The notes under the pieces: model-generated
Seen by the model: only the letters and a program-made list of their open reading frames with translations
The model's database searches: none
What the model was told of the DNA's origin: nothing
Translations under genes and position numbers: made by a program
Shown: positions 56,789 through 64,000 of the stretch, piece after piece
Layout: every line of letters starts with the position of its first letter
How positions within the stretch are numbered: the stretch's first letter is position 1
Origin: Georgfuchsia toluolica
GTDB taxonomy: Bacteria > Pseudomonadota > Gammaproteobacteria > Burkholderiales > Rhodocyclaceae
NCBI RefSeq assembly: GCF_907163265.1
Contig: NZ_CAJQUM010000001.1
Coordinates: 186,001-250,000 of the forward strand
Reading direction: 5' to 3'
Length of the DNA: 64,000 nucleotides

Positions 56789-57958
56789 TTAATGCAGATG
56801 TTGTGGCGCCCGTGCTCCGTCGTCCTCGGGCAATTCGGCGTGCACTGCTTCATCTTCGCTGTCGGGGTAAAGCGGCGCGCCGCAATCGTCGCAGTATTCG
56901 AGCGGAAAGGTGTGTTCGATCACGCGAATATCATCAACCCCGCATTCGCGCAAAACTGCCTCGATCTGCGCCGGCGTGTCATTGCCGTCTTCCACGTCAA
57001 GCAGCGGCCAAACCACACCATGCACAACATTGTTGCTGTTCTTGTGGACGAAACCGACGCGGTACTCCTCGATGCGGTTTTCCTTGAACGGCGCGATAAC
57101 CGCGGCCAGCCGATCGGCAGCAATATTCACCCCTGTGTTGAGGAAGGCGACTGAAGCGCGGATCGAGTAGGGCCGCGACTGACGCTCCGCCTCGCGGCAG
57201 GCGGAATGAAATGCCAGTGGCAGCAGCAGTTCGCTGGCGCAGGCCGGCAACAGTGGCCGCAGCGCTTCTCCACCCTGAGTGCGCCAGCGCGCGAGGGCCG
57301 TTTCCCGGCTGCCATCTGTTTCCTGCCAGCGAAACAGCGCTGCGCCTTTCTCGGCGACGACGACTCCCACCAGATAGCGCGTATCGGAAAGAAAGCTCAT
57401 CGTCTCGCCCAGTTGTCCCGCATCGAGATGCAGATCACGACTGTGCACCGCGGCCTTGACCAGCTTGCCGGTGAGGCGCGCGGTTTCGCTATAGCTAGGC
57501 GGCAACTGGTCGGGGCTGAACAGGATATCGGCCAGGCCGAGGCGGACATCCGCGGCAAAAATGTGTGCGGCGAGCTGGACGCGCAGGTTGGCGAGCGCTT
57601 CGGCGGCAATCGGACCGGATGGAATCGCATATCTCGACCAGGCCAGCACAGGAGCCGCGAACAGCAATACATCCCGCTCACCCTGAATCCCTTCGCCGCG
57701 GCTTTCGCAGCGGAATTCGATCATGTCGGCCAGCGCGTCACAGCCACGCTGGTCGGTTTTGTTGAGCGTGTCGAGGGCTGCGCTCAGGCTATCGTCATCG
57801 CTGTTCTTGATCAGCTTGTCGATCCGGGCCGCGAGACGCGTTTCCCAGAAACCGTCTTCGATCCTGGAGGACGATTGCGCCAGTGCGCGCGCCAGTTGCA
57901 TCAGCTCCTCAATCTCGGGCGATTGATGTTTTCGGCGCGGCAGGCGGTTGCGTGACAT
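56789..57958 (-). CDS. DUF2863-type protein
   Basis: 389 residues resembling a betaproteobacterial DUF2863 family by layout. The N-terminus is basic (SRNRLPRRKHQSPEIEELM), the middle shows helical-repeat-like periodicity, and a C-terminal acidic tail follows a CDDCGAPLYPDSEDE motif with a CxxC. Cytosolic; no function known. Confidence 0.7.
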   Translation of the reverse strand: MSRNRLPRRKHQSPEIEELMQLARALAQSSSRIEDGFWETRLAARIDKLIKNSDDDSLSAALDTLNKTDQRGCDALADMIEFRCESRGEGIQGERDVLLFAAPVLAWSRYAIPSGPIAAEALANLRVQLAAHIFAADVRLGLADILFSPDQLPPSYSETARLTGKLVKAAVHSRDLHLDAGQLGETMSFLSDTRYLVGVVVAEKGAALFRWQETDGSRETALARWRTQGGEALRPLLPACASELLLPLAFHSACREAERQSRPYSIRASVAFLNTGVNIAADRLAAVIAPFKENRIEEYRVGFVHKNSNNVVHGVVWPLLDVEDGNDTPAQIEAVLRECGVDDIRVIEHTFPLEYCDDCGAPLYPDSEDEAVHAELPEDDGARAPQHLH

Positions 57959-58208
57959 GGAATATGAGAATAAGTGTTCGGACGACTATTCTATCAAGTG
58001 CCGTTCGAGGACCTGCGCCCGATAGAGATCGGAAGTGGCGACGACGAGACGCCGGGCCTTAATGCCACCGGCGGGCGTTATGGTCAGCCGCCTGATACTC
58101 CCGCCGCAGCTCAAGCGCGGCTAGTAGCGAATTCGAAGACGCCGAGAGGTCAAGGCGCTGATGAACATCTTCAAACCGGCAAATTCTCCAGAAAAATCAC
58201 CAGCCTGA

Positions 58209-58238
58209 TTGCGTTGGACAGGCCATTGCCGCTATAAT
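58209..58238 (+). promoter_or_regulatory. Candidate promoter of the rimP-nusA-infB operon, in the 57959-58329 gap
   Basis: TTGCGT (58209-58214), an 18-nt spacer and a consensus TATAAT (58233-58238) precede the leader of rimP. The rest of the gap contains no gene I can support. Confidence 0.6.
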
Positions 58239-58286
58239 CCGGGCCGGTTTTGTGAGTGCCGTCCGGGATGTGACCCGGGTGGACTG

Positions 58287-58315
58287 AAAATGGGCAGCTT
58301 GCCCATTTTTCTTTT
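58287..58315 (+). promoter_or_regulatory. Attenuator-like terminator hairpin in the rimP leader
   Basis: AAAATGGGCA-gct-TGCCCATTTT plus a following T-rich run forms an intrinsic terminator between the promoter and rimP. It ends about 15 nt before the start codon. Premature termination ahead of rimP-nusA is a known theme in proteobacteria, and NusA itself could be the regulator. Confidence 0.65.
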
Positions 58316-58329
58316 GTGGCGCAGGAATC

Positions 58330-58791
58330 ATGCGGGTAATCGAGTTGATTGAACAGACCGTGGGTGGCATGGGCTACGAACTGGTGGATGTCGAGACCAG
58401 TCCGCGCGGCCGGCTGCTGCGCGTCTTTATCGATAAGCCCGAGGATGAAAAAGGTGTGACGATTGACGATTGCACGGCGGTGAGCAACCAGCTGACACGG
58501 CTGTTCGCGGTCGAGGATGTAGATTACGAGCGGCTCGAAGTGTCTTCGCCCGGTATGGACCGGGTGTTGAAGAAGGCGGTGGATTTTGAGCGTTATGCCG
58601 GACAGGAAGTGCAGATCAAGCTGCGTCTGCCGGTGGGCAACCAGAGGAATTTCTCGGGCGTGATCATCGGCATGCGTGACGACCGGGTGGTGATACGAAG
58701 CGGCGGGCGGACAGGCGATGGAACAGGTGCGGTTGAACATGAGTTTCCGCTGGCGACGGTGGATAAGGCGCGCCTGGTGCCCAAGTTTTGA
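58330..58791 (+). CDS. rimP: Ribosome maturation factor RimP
   Basis: 153 residues. The N-terminal alpha/beta domain has 'LIEQTVGGMGYELVDVE' and LEVSSPGMDRVL; the C-terminal SH3-like barrel has FSGVIIGMRDDRVV. It assists 30S assembly. First gene of the transcription/translation block. Confidence 0.95.
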   Translation: MRVIELIEQTVGGMGYELVDVETSPRGRLLRVFIDKPEDEKGVTIDDCTAVSNQLTRLFAVEDVDYERLEVSSPGMDRVLKKAVDFERYAGQEVQIKLRLPVGNQRNFSGVIIGMRDDRVVIRSGGRTGDGTGAVEHEFPLATVDKARLVPKF

Positions 58792-58818
58792 ATTTGATGG
58801 ATTGTTGGAGGTCATGAA

Positions 58819-60300
58819 ATGAGCCGCGAAATGCTGTTGATGGTCGATGCACTGGCCCGCGAAAAGAATGTCCAGCGCGACATCGTGTTCGCTGCGCTGG
58901 AAATGGCGCTCGCGTCGGCAACCAAGAAGCGCGTTAATGAAGAGGCGGATGTTCGTGTCGAAATCGACCGCGAAACCGGCGACTTCGAAGCTTTCAGGCG
59001 CTGGCTCGTGGTGGCTGACGATGCCGTGGAAAATCCGGAGCAGCAGATTGGCCTGACCAAAGCGCAGGAGCAGATTCCTGATATCGCCATCGACGACTTC
59101 ATCGAAGAGTCGCTGGAGCCGGTCGACTTCGGCCGCATCGGCGCGCAGGCGGCAAAACAGGTGATTCTGCAGAAGATCCGCGATGCCGAGCGCGAACAGA
59201 TCCTGAACGACTTTCTCGAGCGTGACGAGCATCTCGTCACTGGCACCATCAAGCGCATGGAGCGTGGGGATGCCATTGTCGAGGCGGGGCGAGTCGAAGC
59301 CAAGCTGCCGCGCGACCAGATGATCCCCAAGGAAAACCTGCGTCCCGGCGACCGCGTGCGAGCCTGGCTCAAGAAGGTTGACCGCGGTGCCAAGGGACCG
59401 CAACTGATTCTCTCGCGTACGGCCCCGGAATTCATCGCCAAGTTGTTCGAGCTTGAGGTGCCGGAAATCGAGGAAGGTCTGCTCGAAATCAAGTCGGCGG
59501 CGCGCGACCCCGGCGTGCGCGCCAAGATCGCCGTCAAATCCAACGATCCGCGCGTCGATCCGATCGGCACCTGTGTCGGCATGCGCGGTTCGCGCGTAAC
59601 GGCGGTGACCAACGAATTGTCCGGCGAGCGCGTCGACATTGTGCTCTGGTCGCCCGATCCGGCGCAGTTCGTGATCGGCGCGCTGGCGCCGGCGGAAGTG
59701 TCGTCGATCGTGGTCGATGAAGAACGTCACGCCATGGACGTGGTGATCGACGAAGCCAATCTTGCCATCGCCATCGGCCGCAGCGGCCAGAATGTGCGCC
59801 TGGCATCCGAATTGACCGGCTGGACCATCAACCTGATGACCGTCGAACAGTCCCAGCAGAAGCAGGAAGTGGAAACTGCGGCGACCCGCGGCCTCTTCAT
59901 GGACAAGCTCGACGTCGATGAGGAAGTGGCCGACATCCTGATTCAGGAGGGCTTCTCGACGCTGGAAGAAGTTGCCTATGTGCCGCTCTCCGAAATGCTG
60001 GAGATTGATGCTTTCGATGAGGCGACGGTGAATGAACTGCGGGAGCGCGCGCGCAATGTGCTGCTGACCGAAGCCATTGTCGATGAAGAGGAGCTGCAGA
60101 GCGTCGATGAGGCACTGCTTAATCTTGAAGGCATGGACAAGCACCTGGCGGCGGCGCTGTCGCGCCACAGCATCAAGACCCGTGACGACCTTGCCGATCT
60201 TGCCGTGGACGAATTGGTGGAAATGACGGGTATCGACGAAGAACGTGCCAAACAGGTTATTACTGTTGCGCGCGCGCACTGGTTTACGGAAGAGCAGTAA
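58819..60300 (+). CDS. nusA: Transcription termination/antitermination factor NusA
   Basis: 493 residues. N-terminal RNAP-binding domain ~1-125, S1 domain ~135-200, KH domains ~225-345 ([29 protein letters not shown]). Two C-terminal HhH-type acidic repeats end with [13 protein letters not shown]. Binds RNAP, pauses and lambda-N-type antiterminators. Lies 27 nt after rimP. Confidence 0.97.
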   Translation: MSREMLLMVDALAREKNVQRDIVFAALEMALASATKKRVNEEADVRVEIDRETGDFEAFRRWLVVADDAVENPEQQIGLTKAQEQIPDIAIDDFIEESLEPVDFGRIGAQAAKQVILQKIRDAEREQILNDFLERDEHLVTGTIKRMERGDAIVEAGRVEAKLPRDQMIPKENLRPGDRVRAWLKKVDRGAKGPQLILSRTAPEFIAKLFELEVPEIEEGLLEIKSAARDPGVRAKIAVKSNDPRVDPIGTCVGMRGSRVTAVTNELSGERVDIVLWSPDPAQFVIGALAPAEVSSIVVDEERHAMDVVIDEANLAIAIGRSGQNVRLASELTGWTINLMTVEQSQQKQEVETAATRGLFMDKLDVDEEVADILIQEGFSTLEEVAYVPLSEMLEIDAFDEATVNELRERARNVLLTEAIVDEEELQSVDEALLNLEGMDKHLAAALSRHSIKTRDDLADLAVDELVEMTGIDEERAKQVITVARAHWFTEEQ

Positions 60301-60315
60301 CAGCGGGGTACGACA

Positions 60316-63015
60316 ATGGCACAAATGAGCGTTTCCCAATTCGCGACGGAATTGAAGATGCCGGCTACGGCGCTGCTTGAGCAGTTGGCCAAGGCCGGCG
60401 TCGACAAGGCCGCGACCGACGACATGCTGAGCGAGCAGGACAAGACGCGTCTGCTCGACTATTTGCGCAAGGCGCATGGAGAAACGGCGCCCAAGCCGAA
60501 GATCACGCTGACGCGCAAGCAGACGACGGAAATCAAGTCGGCTGATGCCATGGGCAAGGCGCGCACGATCCAGGTCGAGGTGCGCAAGAAGCGCACCTTC
60601 ATCAAGCGCGATCTTGCCGCCGAAGCGGTAGTCGCCGCGCCGCCGCCAACTCCGGAGCCGATCCCCGAACCAGAACCTCAGGTGCTGGTGCCCGAGCCGG
60701 CGCCGGAACCCATAATCGTAGCGCCAGAGCCTGTGCCGGAACCCGTAGCGGAACCCGTGCCGGAACCGGTCAAGGAAGCCCCGGCCAGGGTTCCCGGGAC
60801 CAGGACCACAGTCAAGAAGGCGCCGTCAATTCTTGATGCACAAACGATCGCACGGCGCGAGGCGGACGCCAAACGGCATGCCGATCTGGCCGCCTTTCAG
60901 GCGGCGGAACTGAAGGCGAAGCAGGAACGCGAGGCGCAAAGTGCCGAACGTCGCCAGGCTGAATTGGCCGCCGCAGAAGCCAAGAAAATTGCAGCCGCCA
61001 CACCGGCTGCCGCCGTGGCCCCGACGGGTACCCTGCACAAACCCGCTGGCAAGCCCGGCGCGGAGAAGAAGACCGCCACCAAGAAATCCGCCACTACCAC
61101 ATGGAAGGATGATGCCGCCAAGCGCCGTACCATCAAGACGCGCGGGGATACCGGTGGCGCATCGGGTTGGCGTAGTGGCGCGCGCGGTGGCGCGCGTCAT
61201 GGCAGGGGTCATCACGAGGAAGCGCCCGTGGCGCAGCAACCCATCGAAGCCATCGTGCGCGAAGTGCATGTGCCGGAAACCATTAGCGTGGCTGATTTGG
61301 CGCACAAGATGACGGTCAAGGCGACCGAGGTGATCAAGGCCCTGATGAAAATGGGCATGATGGTTACGATTAACCAACAGCTCGATCAGGAAACCGCGAT
61401 GATTCTGGTCGAGGAAATGGGGCATAAGGCTTTCGCCGCCAAGCTCGACGATCCCGATGCCTTCCTCGATGAAGATCATGCAGAGCACAAGGATGCCGAA
61501 GTGCTGCCGCGTGCGCCGGTGGTGACGGTGATGGGTCACGTCGACCACGGCAAAACCTCGCTGCTCGACTATATCCGCAAAACTCGCGTCGCCCATGGCG
61601 AAGCGGGTGGCATTACCCAGCACATCGGCGCCTATCATGTGGAAACCGGACGAGGGATGATTACCTTCCTTGATACGCCGGGTCACGAGGCTTTTACGGC
61701 GATGCGCGCGCGCGGTGCAAAAGCCACCGACCTGGTCATCCTGGTGGTGGCGGCCGACGACGGCGTGATGCCGCAAACGAAGGAAGCGATCCACCATGCC
61801 AAGGCCGGGAACGTGCCTCTGGTCGTGGCGGTAAACAAGATCGACAAACCCGATGCCAATCCCGAGCGTGTCAAGCAGGAACTCGTTGCCGAAGGCGTGA
61901 TTCCGGAAGAATACGGCGGCGATTCACCCTTTATCCCGGTGTCGGCAAAAACCGGCGCCGGCATCGACGATCTGCTTGAACAAGTATTGCTGCAGGCCGA
62001 AGTGCTGGAGCTCACGGCGCCCGTCAATGTGCCGGCCAAGGGTCTGGTGATCGAAGCCCGCCTCGACAAGGGCAAGGGCCCTGTTGCCACCATACTGGTG
62101 CAATCGGGTACCTTGCGTCGTGGCGACGTGCTGCTCGCCGGCCATGTGTATGGCCGCGTGCGTGCCATGCTCGATGAGAACGGCGCCACCATCGACGTCG
62201 CCGGTCCGTCAATTCCGGTCGAGATTCAGGGGCTTTCCGATGTACCCGCGGCCGGCGATGAGACCATCGTAATTGCCGACGAACGCAAGGCGCGCGAAAT
62301 CGCGCTGTTCCGCCAGGGCAAGTTCCGCGACGTGCGGCTCGCCAAGCAACAGGCTGCCAAGCTTGAAACCATGCTCGACCAGATGGGCGAGAGCGAGGTC
62401 AAGACCCTGGCGCTTATTGTCAAAGCCGACGTGCAAGGCTCGCAGGAGGCGCTGGTGCATGCGCTGGGCAAATTGTCGACCGCCGAGGTCAAGGTGCAGA
62501 TCATCCACGGTGCAGTCGGCGCCATCAGCGAATCCGACGTCAATTTGGCGCAAGCCTCGAAGGCAGTCATCATCGGCTTCAACACGCGCGCCGATGCCGG
62601 CGCGCGCAAGGCGGCCGAAACCTTCGGCGTCGATATCCGCTACTACAATATCATTTATGACGCTGTGGATGAAGTAAAGGCCGCACTGTCGGGCATGCTC
62701 TCGCCGGAAAAGAAGGAAAGCGTCATCGGCATGGTCGAGGTGCGCCAGGTCTTCGTCATTTCCAAGGTCGGCACCATCGCCGGCTGCATGGTGCTCTCCG
62801 GCGTCGTCAAGCGCGGCTCCTCGGTGCGCGTGCTGCGCAACAACGTTGTTCTGCATAGCGGTGAACTCGAATCGCTCAAGCGCTTCAAGGATGACGTGAA
62901 AGAAGTCAAGGAAGGCTATGAGTGCGGCCTCAACCTGAAGAACTTCAACGATATCCAGGTCGGCGACCAGCTCGAAGTGTTCGAGATCCAGGAAATCGCA
63001 CGTACACTGGCCTGA
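60316..63015 (+). CDS. infB: Translation initiation factor IF-2
   Basis: 899 residues. IF2_N domains are at the N-terminus and at ~315-365. A linker rich in Pro-Glu repeats ([14 protein letters not shown] at ~135-150) and an Ala/Lys charged helix lies between. The GTPase domain has G1 [10 protein letters not shown] at ~406, then DTPGHEA and NKIDKP. C-terminal fMet-tRNA-binding domains complete the protein. GC-rich linker as usual. Confidence 0.97.
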   Translation: MAQMSVSQFATELKMPATALLEQLAKAGVDKAATDDMLSEQDKTRLLDYLRKAHGETAPKPKITLTRKQTTEIKSADAMGKARTIQVEVRKKRTFIKRDLAAEAVVAAPPPTPEPIPEPEPQVLVPEPAPEPIIVAPEPVPEPVAEPVPEPVKEAPARVPGTRTTVKKAPSILDAQTIARREADAKRHADLAAFQAAELKAKQEREAQSAERRQAELAAAEAKKIAAATPAAAVAPTGTLHKPAGKPGAEKKTATKKSATTTWKDDAAKRRTIKTRGDTGGASGWRSGARGGARHGRGHHEEAPVAQQPIEAIVREVHVPETISVADLAHKMTVKATEVIKALMKMGMMVTINQQLDQETAMILVEEMGHKAFAAKLDDPDAFLDEDHAEHKDAEVLPRAPVVTVMGHVDHGKTSLLDYIRKTRVAHGEAGGITQHIGAYHVETGRGMITFLDTPGHEAFTAMRARGAKATDLVILVVAADDGVMPQTKEAIHHAKAGNVPLVVAVNKIDKPDANPERVKQELVAEGVIPEEYGGDSPFIPVSAKTGAGIDDLLEQVLLQAEVLELTAPVNVPAKGLVIEARLDKGKGPVATILVQSGTLRRGDVLLAGHVYGRVRAMLDENGATIDVAGPSIPVEIQGLSDVPAAGDETIVIADERKAREIALFRQGKFRDVRLAKQQAAKLETMLDQMGESEVKTLALIVKADVQGSQEALVHALGKLSTAEVKVQIIHGAVGAISESDVNLAQASKAVIIGFNTRADAGARKAAETFGVDIRYYNIIYDAVDEVKAALSGMLSPEKKESVIGMVEVRQVFVISKVGTIAGCMVLSGVVKRGSSVRVLRNNVVLHSGELESLKRFKDDVKEVKEGYECGLNLKNFNDIQVGDQLEVFEIQEIARTLA

Positions 63016-63033
63016 GAAATTCGAAAGCAATTG

Positions 63034-63143
63034 AAGCCACGGAGAACACAGAGAAAGACAAACCCGCCTGGTCTGGCTTTTGGTTTTCCTCTGTCCCACG
63101 GGGATTTCCTCCGGTCATGAACTCTGTGTGCTCTGTGACTTTC
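63034..63143. repeat. Periodic CACAGAG inverted-repeat element 2
   Basis: The left arm GAAGCCACGGAGAACACAG (63034) pairs with the right arm ending CTCTGTGTGCTCTGTGAC (63121-63139). Same unit as the element at 56644. It sits in the infB-rbfA spacer. Confidence 0.78.
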
Positions 63144-63159
63144 TGTTTTTTTCTGTCCT

Positions 63160-63519
63160 ATGCCTAACAGTTATTCACGTTCCGAGCGCGTTGCCGAACA
63201 AATCCGCCGCGAACTGGCGGAGCTGATCCGGCTTGAGCTGAAAGACCCGCGCGTTAGTCTGGTGACGATCACCGACGTCGAAATTACGCCGGACTACGCG
63301 CATGCCAAGGTGTATTACACCACGTTAGCCTCGGCCGAGCAGCGCGCCGTACTTGAGCGCGGGCTCAAGCACAGCGCTGGTTTCCTGCGCCGCGAAATCG
63401 GGCGTCGCGTGCGCATCCATCACAATCCGGAACTGCATTTCATCTATGACTCTTCGGTCGAGCGCGGCAGTCATCTGTCGCAACTAATCGATGAAGCGGT
63501 CAAGTCAGATAAACGCTGA
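63160..63519 (+). CDS. rbfA: 30S ribosome-binding factor RbfA
   Basis: 119 residues with the KH-like RbfA fold: RSERVAEQIRRELAELIR, DPRVSLVTITDVE and RIHHNPELHFIYDSS. Cold-shock-linked maturation of 16S 5' end. Flanked on both sides by inverted-repeat elements. Confidence 0.96.
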   Translation: MPNSYSRSERVAEQIRRELAELIRLELKDPRVSLVTITDVEITPDYAHAKVYYTTLASAEQRAVLERGLKHSAGFLRREIGRRVRIHHNPELHFIYDSSVERGSHLSQLIDEAVKSDKR

Positions 63520-63529
63520 AGTCAAAAGC

Positions 63530-63642
63530 TTCACCACCAAGACACCAAGGTCACCGAGATGCACCAAGGAGTTCCATTAACGCAAACTTGCCGTTGTTTT
63601 TCTTGGTGTTCCTTTGTGAACTTGGTGTCTTGGTGGTGAAAG
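63530..63642. repeat. Periodic CACCAAG inverted-repeat element 3
   Basis: The left arm TTCACCACCAAGACACCAAG (63530) pairs with the right arm CTTGGTGTCTTGGTGGTGAA (63621-63640). The paired region continues inward through ACCAAGG/CCTTTG units. The first 20 bp of each arm are perfect complements. It occupies the rbfA-truB spacer. Confidence 0.88.
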
Positions 63643-63658
63643 ATTCTCGGGGTTTGCG

Positions 63659-64000
63659 TTGAACGCTCCGTGCCGTGCTCCACGCCGCCAGGTGGATGGC
63701 GTCCTGCTGCTCGACAAGCCGCTCGGCATGAGTTCCAACACCGCGCTACAGGCCGCGCGCCGTCTGTTCAATGCGGCCAAGGCCGGCCATACCGGCACGC
63801 TCGATCCGCTCGCTACGGGTCTTCTGCCGCTGTGTTTCGGCGAAGCCACCAAGTTTGCCGGCGAACTGCTGCATGCCGAGAAAGCTTATCGCGCCACGGT
63901 GCGCCTCGGCATTGCGACCGACACGGCGGATGCCGAAGGAGCGGTAATCAGTCAATGCGAAGTCGATATTAGTGAAATGCAATTACAGGATGTACTGCAG
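63659..64000 (+). CDS. truB: tRNA pseudouridine(55) synthase TruB, N-terminal part (cut by window end)
   Basis: The 114 visible codons begin at a TTG and read [19 protein letters not shown], then [15 protein letters not shown] with the catalytic Asp. This is the standard TruB active-site region. No ATG is available before the conserved start of the domain; GGGG lies upstream of the TTG. The frame is open at the last base. Confidence 0.93.
   Translation, partial: MNAPCRAPRRQVDGVLLLDKPLGMSSNTALQAARRLFNAAKAGHTGTLDPLATGLLPLCFGEATKFAGELLHAEKAYRATVRLGIATDTADAEGAVISQCEVDISEMQLQDVLQ

Noticed and set aside
57974-58237. An 87-codon frame upstream of rimP
   Set aside because: It runs through the candidate promoter and has no similarity I can see.
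58171-60477. A 768-codon open frame antisense to rimP and nusA
   Set aside because: It mirrors the codon bias of the sense genes, shows no domain and overlaps two certain genes completely.
56644-63642. CRISPR array
   Set aside because: The repeats are inverted, short-period and lack regular spacers or cas genes.

Overview
The window is a GC-rich betaproteobacterial chromosome segment. Several things support that: a class I PHA cluster with PhaR, a DUF2863-type gene, a DUF3297 gene, a rimP-nusA-infB-rbfA-truB block, and rpmE and clpB in ordinary chromosomal settings. The mix of aromatic catabolism, molybdo/tungsto-enzymes and PHA genes suggests a Rhodocyclales/Sterolibacteriaceae-like degrader. 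That genus-level guess is inference only.

Region 1 (1-31.5 kb) is accessory and catabolic. It opens with the tail of an MFS transporter, a GMC oxidoreductase, a GntR/FCD repressor, a thiolase with its OB-fold/zinc partner, and an MFS_3 exporter. A minus-strand pair follows: a UbiX-type flavin prenyltransferase and a ThDP-dependent decarboxylase-like enzyme. The centrepiece is a probable ten-gene plus-strand operon (9442-20965). It holds two paralogous modules, each a GG-terminated MoaD/ThiS-like protein followed 4 nt later by a large molybdopterin oxidoreductase. Only the first module has a four-cluster ferredoxin subunit and an NrfD-type anchor, giving a PadBCD/PsrABC-like architecture without a Tat signal. 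The operon continues with an AroQ-type chorismate mutase and gentisate-pathway genes: FAH hydrolase, gentisate dioxygenase-like cupin and flavin monooxygenase. Next come an AMP-forming acyl-CoA ligase and a second operon (23145-31387). That operon encodes hydroxycinnamoyl-CoA hydratase/lyase, an NDP-forming acyl-CoA synthetase, an acyl-CoA dehydrogenase, an AOR-family aldehyde oxidoreductase, a DMT transporter and an MmgE/PrpD protein. It looks like a route from (hydro)cinnamates through CoA thioesters to aromatic aldehydes and acids, and it sits behind a near-ideal palindromic operator. Short SDR and acyl-CoA dehydrogenase remnants show that the region has been rearranged.

Region 2 (31.5-36.5 kb) holds small proteins: a PNPOx-like protein, a frameshifted zinc-ribbon gene, YjdM, two copies of a small Cys-motif protein, DUF3297, FKBP and DUF3144. 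A 3-hydroxybutyryl-CoA dehydrogenase follows.

Region 3 (36.5-64 kb) is mostly housekeeping: a SulP-STAS-cyclic-nucleotide-domain transporter, phaC-phaB-phaB-phaR, rimO, a patatin, an FAD-linked oxidase, rpmE, a glycosyltransferase, clpB behind a sigma-32-type promoter, a DyP peroxidase, a minus-strand msrB-yciB-yciI-bolA-parvulin block, a dadA-like gene, a DUF2863-type gene, and rimP-nusA-infB-rbfA-truB (truB cut by the window end). Three long imperfect inverted repeats built from short periodic units lie in this part, two of them flanking rbfA.

Assignments rest on motif and family recognition by eye; no database search or computed alignment was run. No rRNA, tRNA, CRISPR array or complete insertion sequence was recognised.
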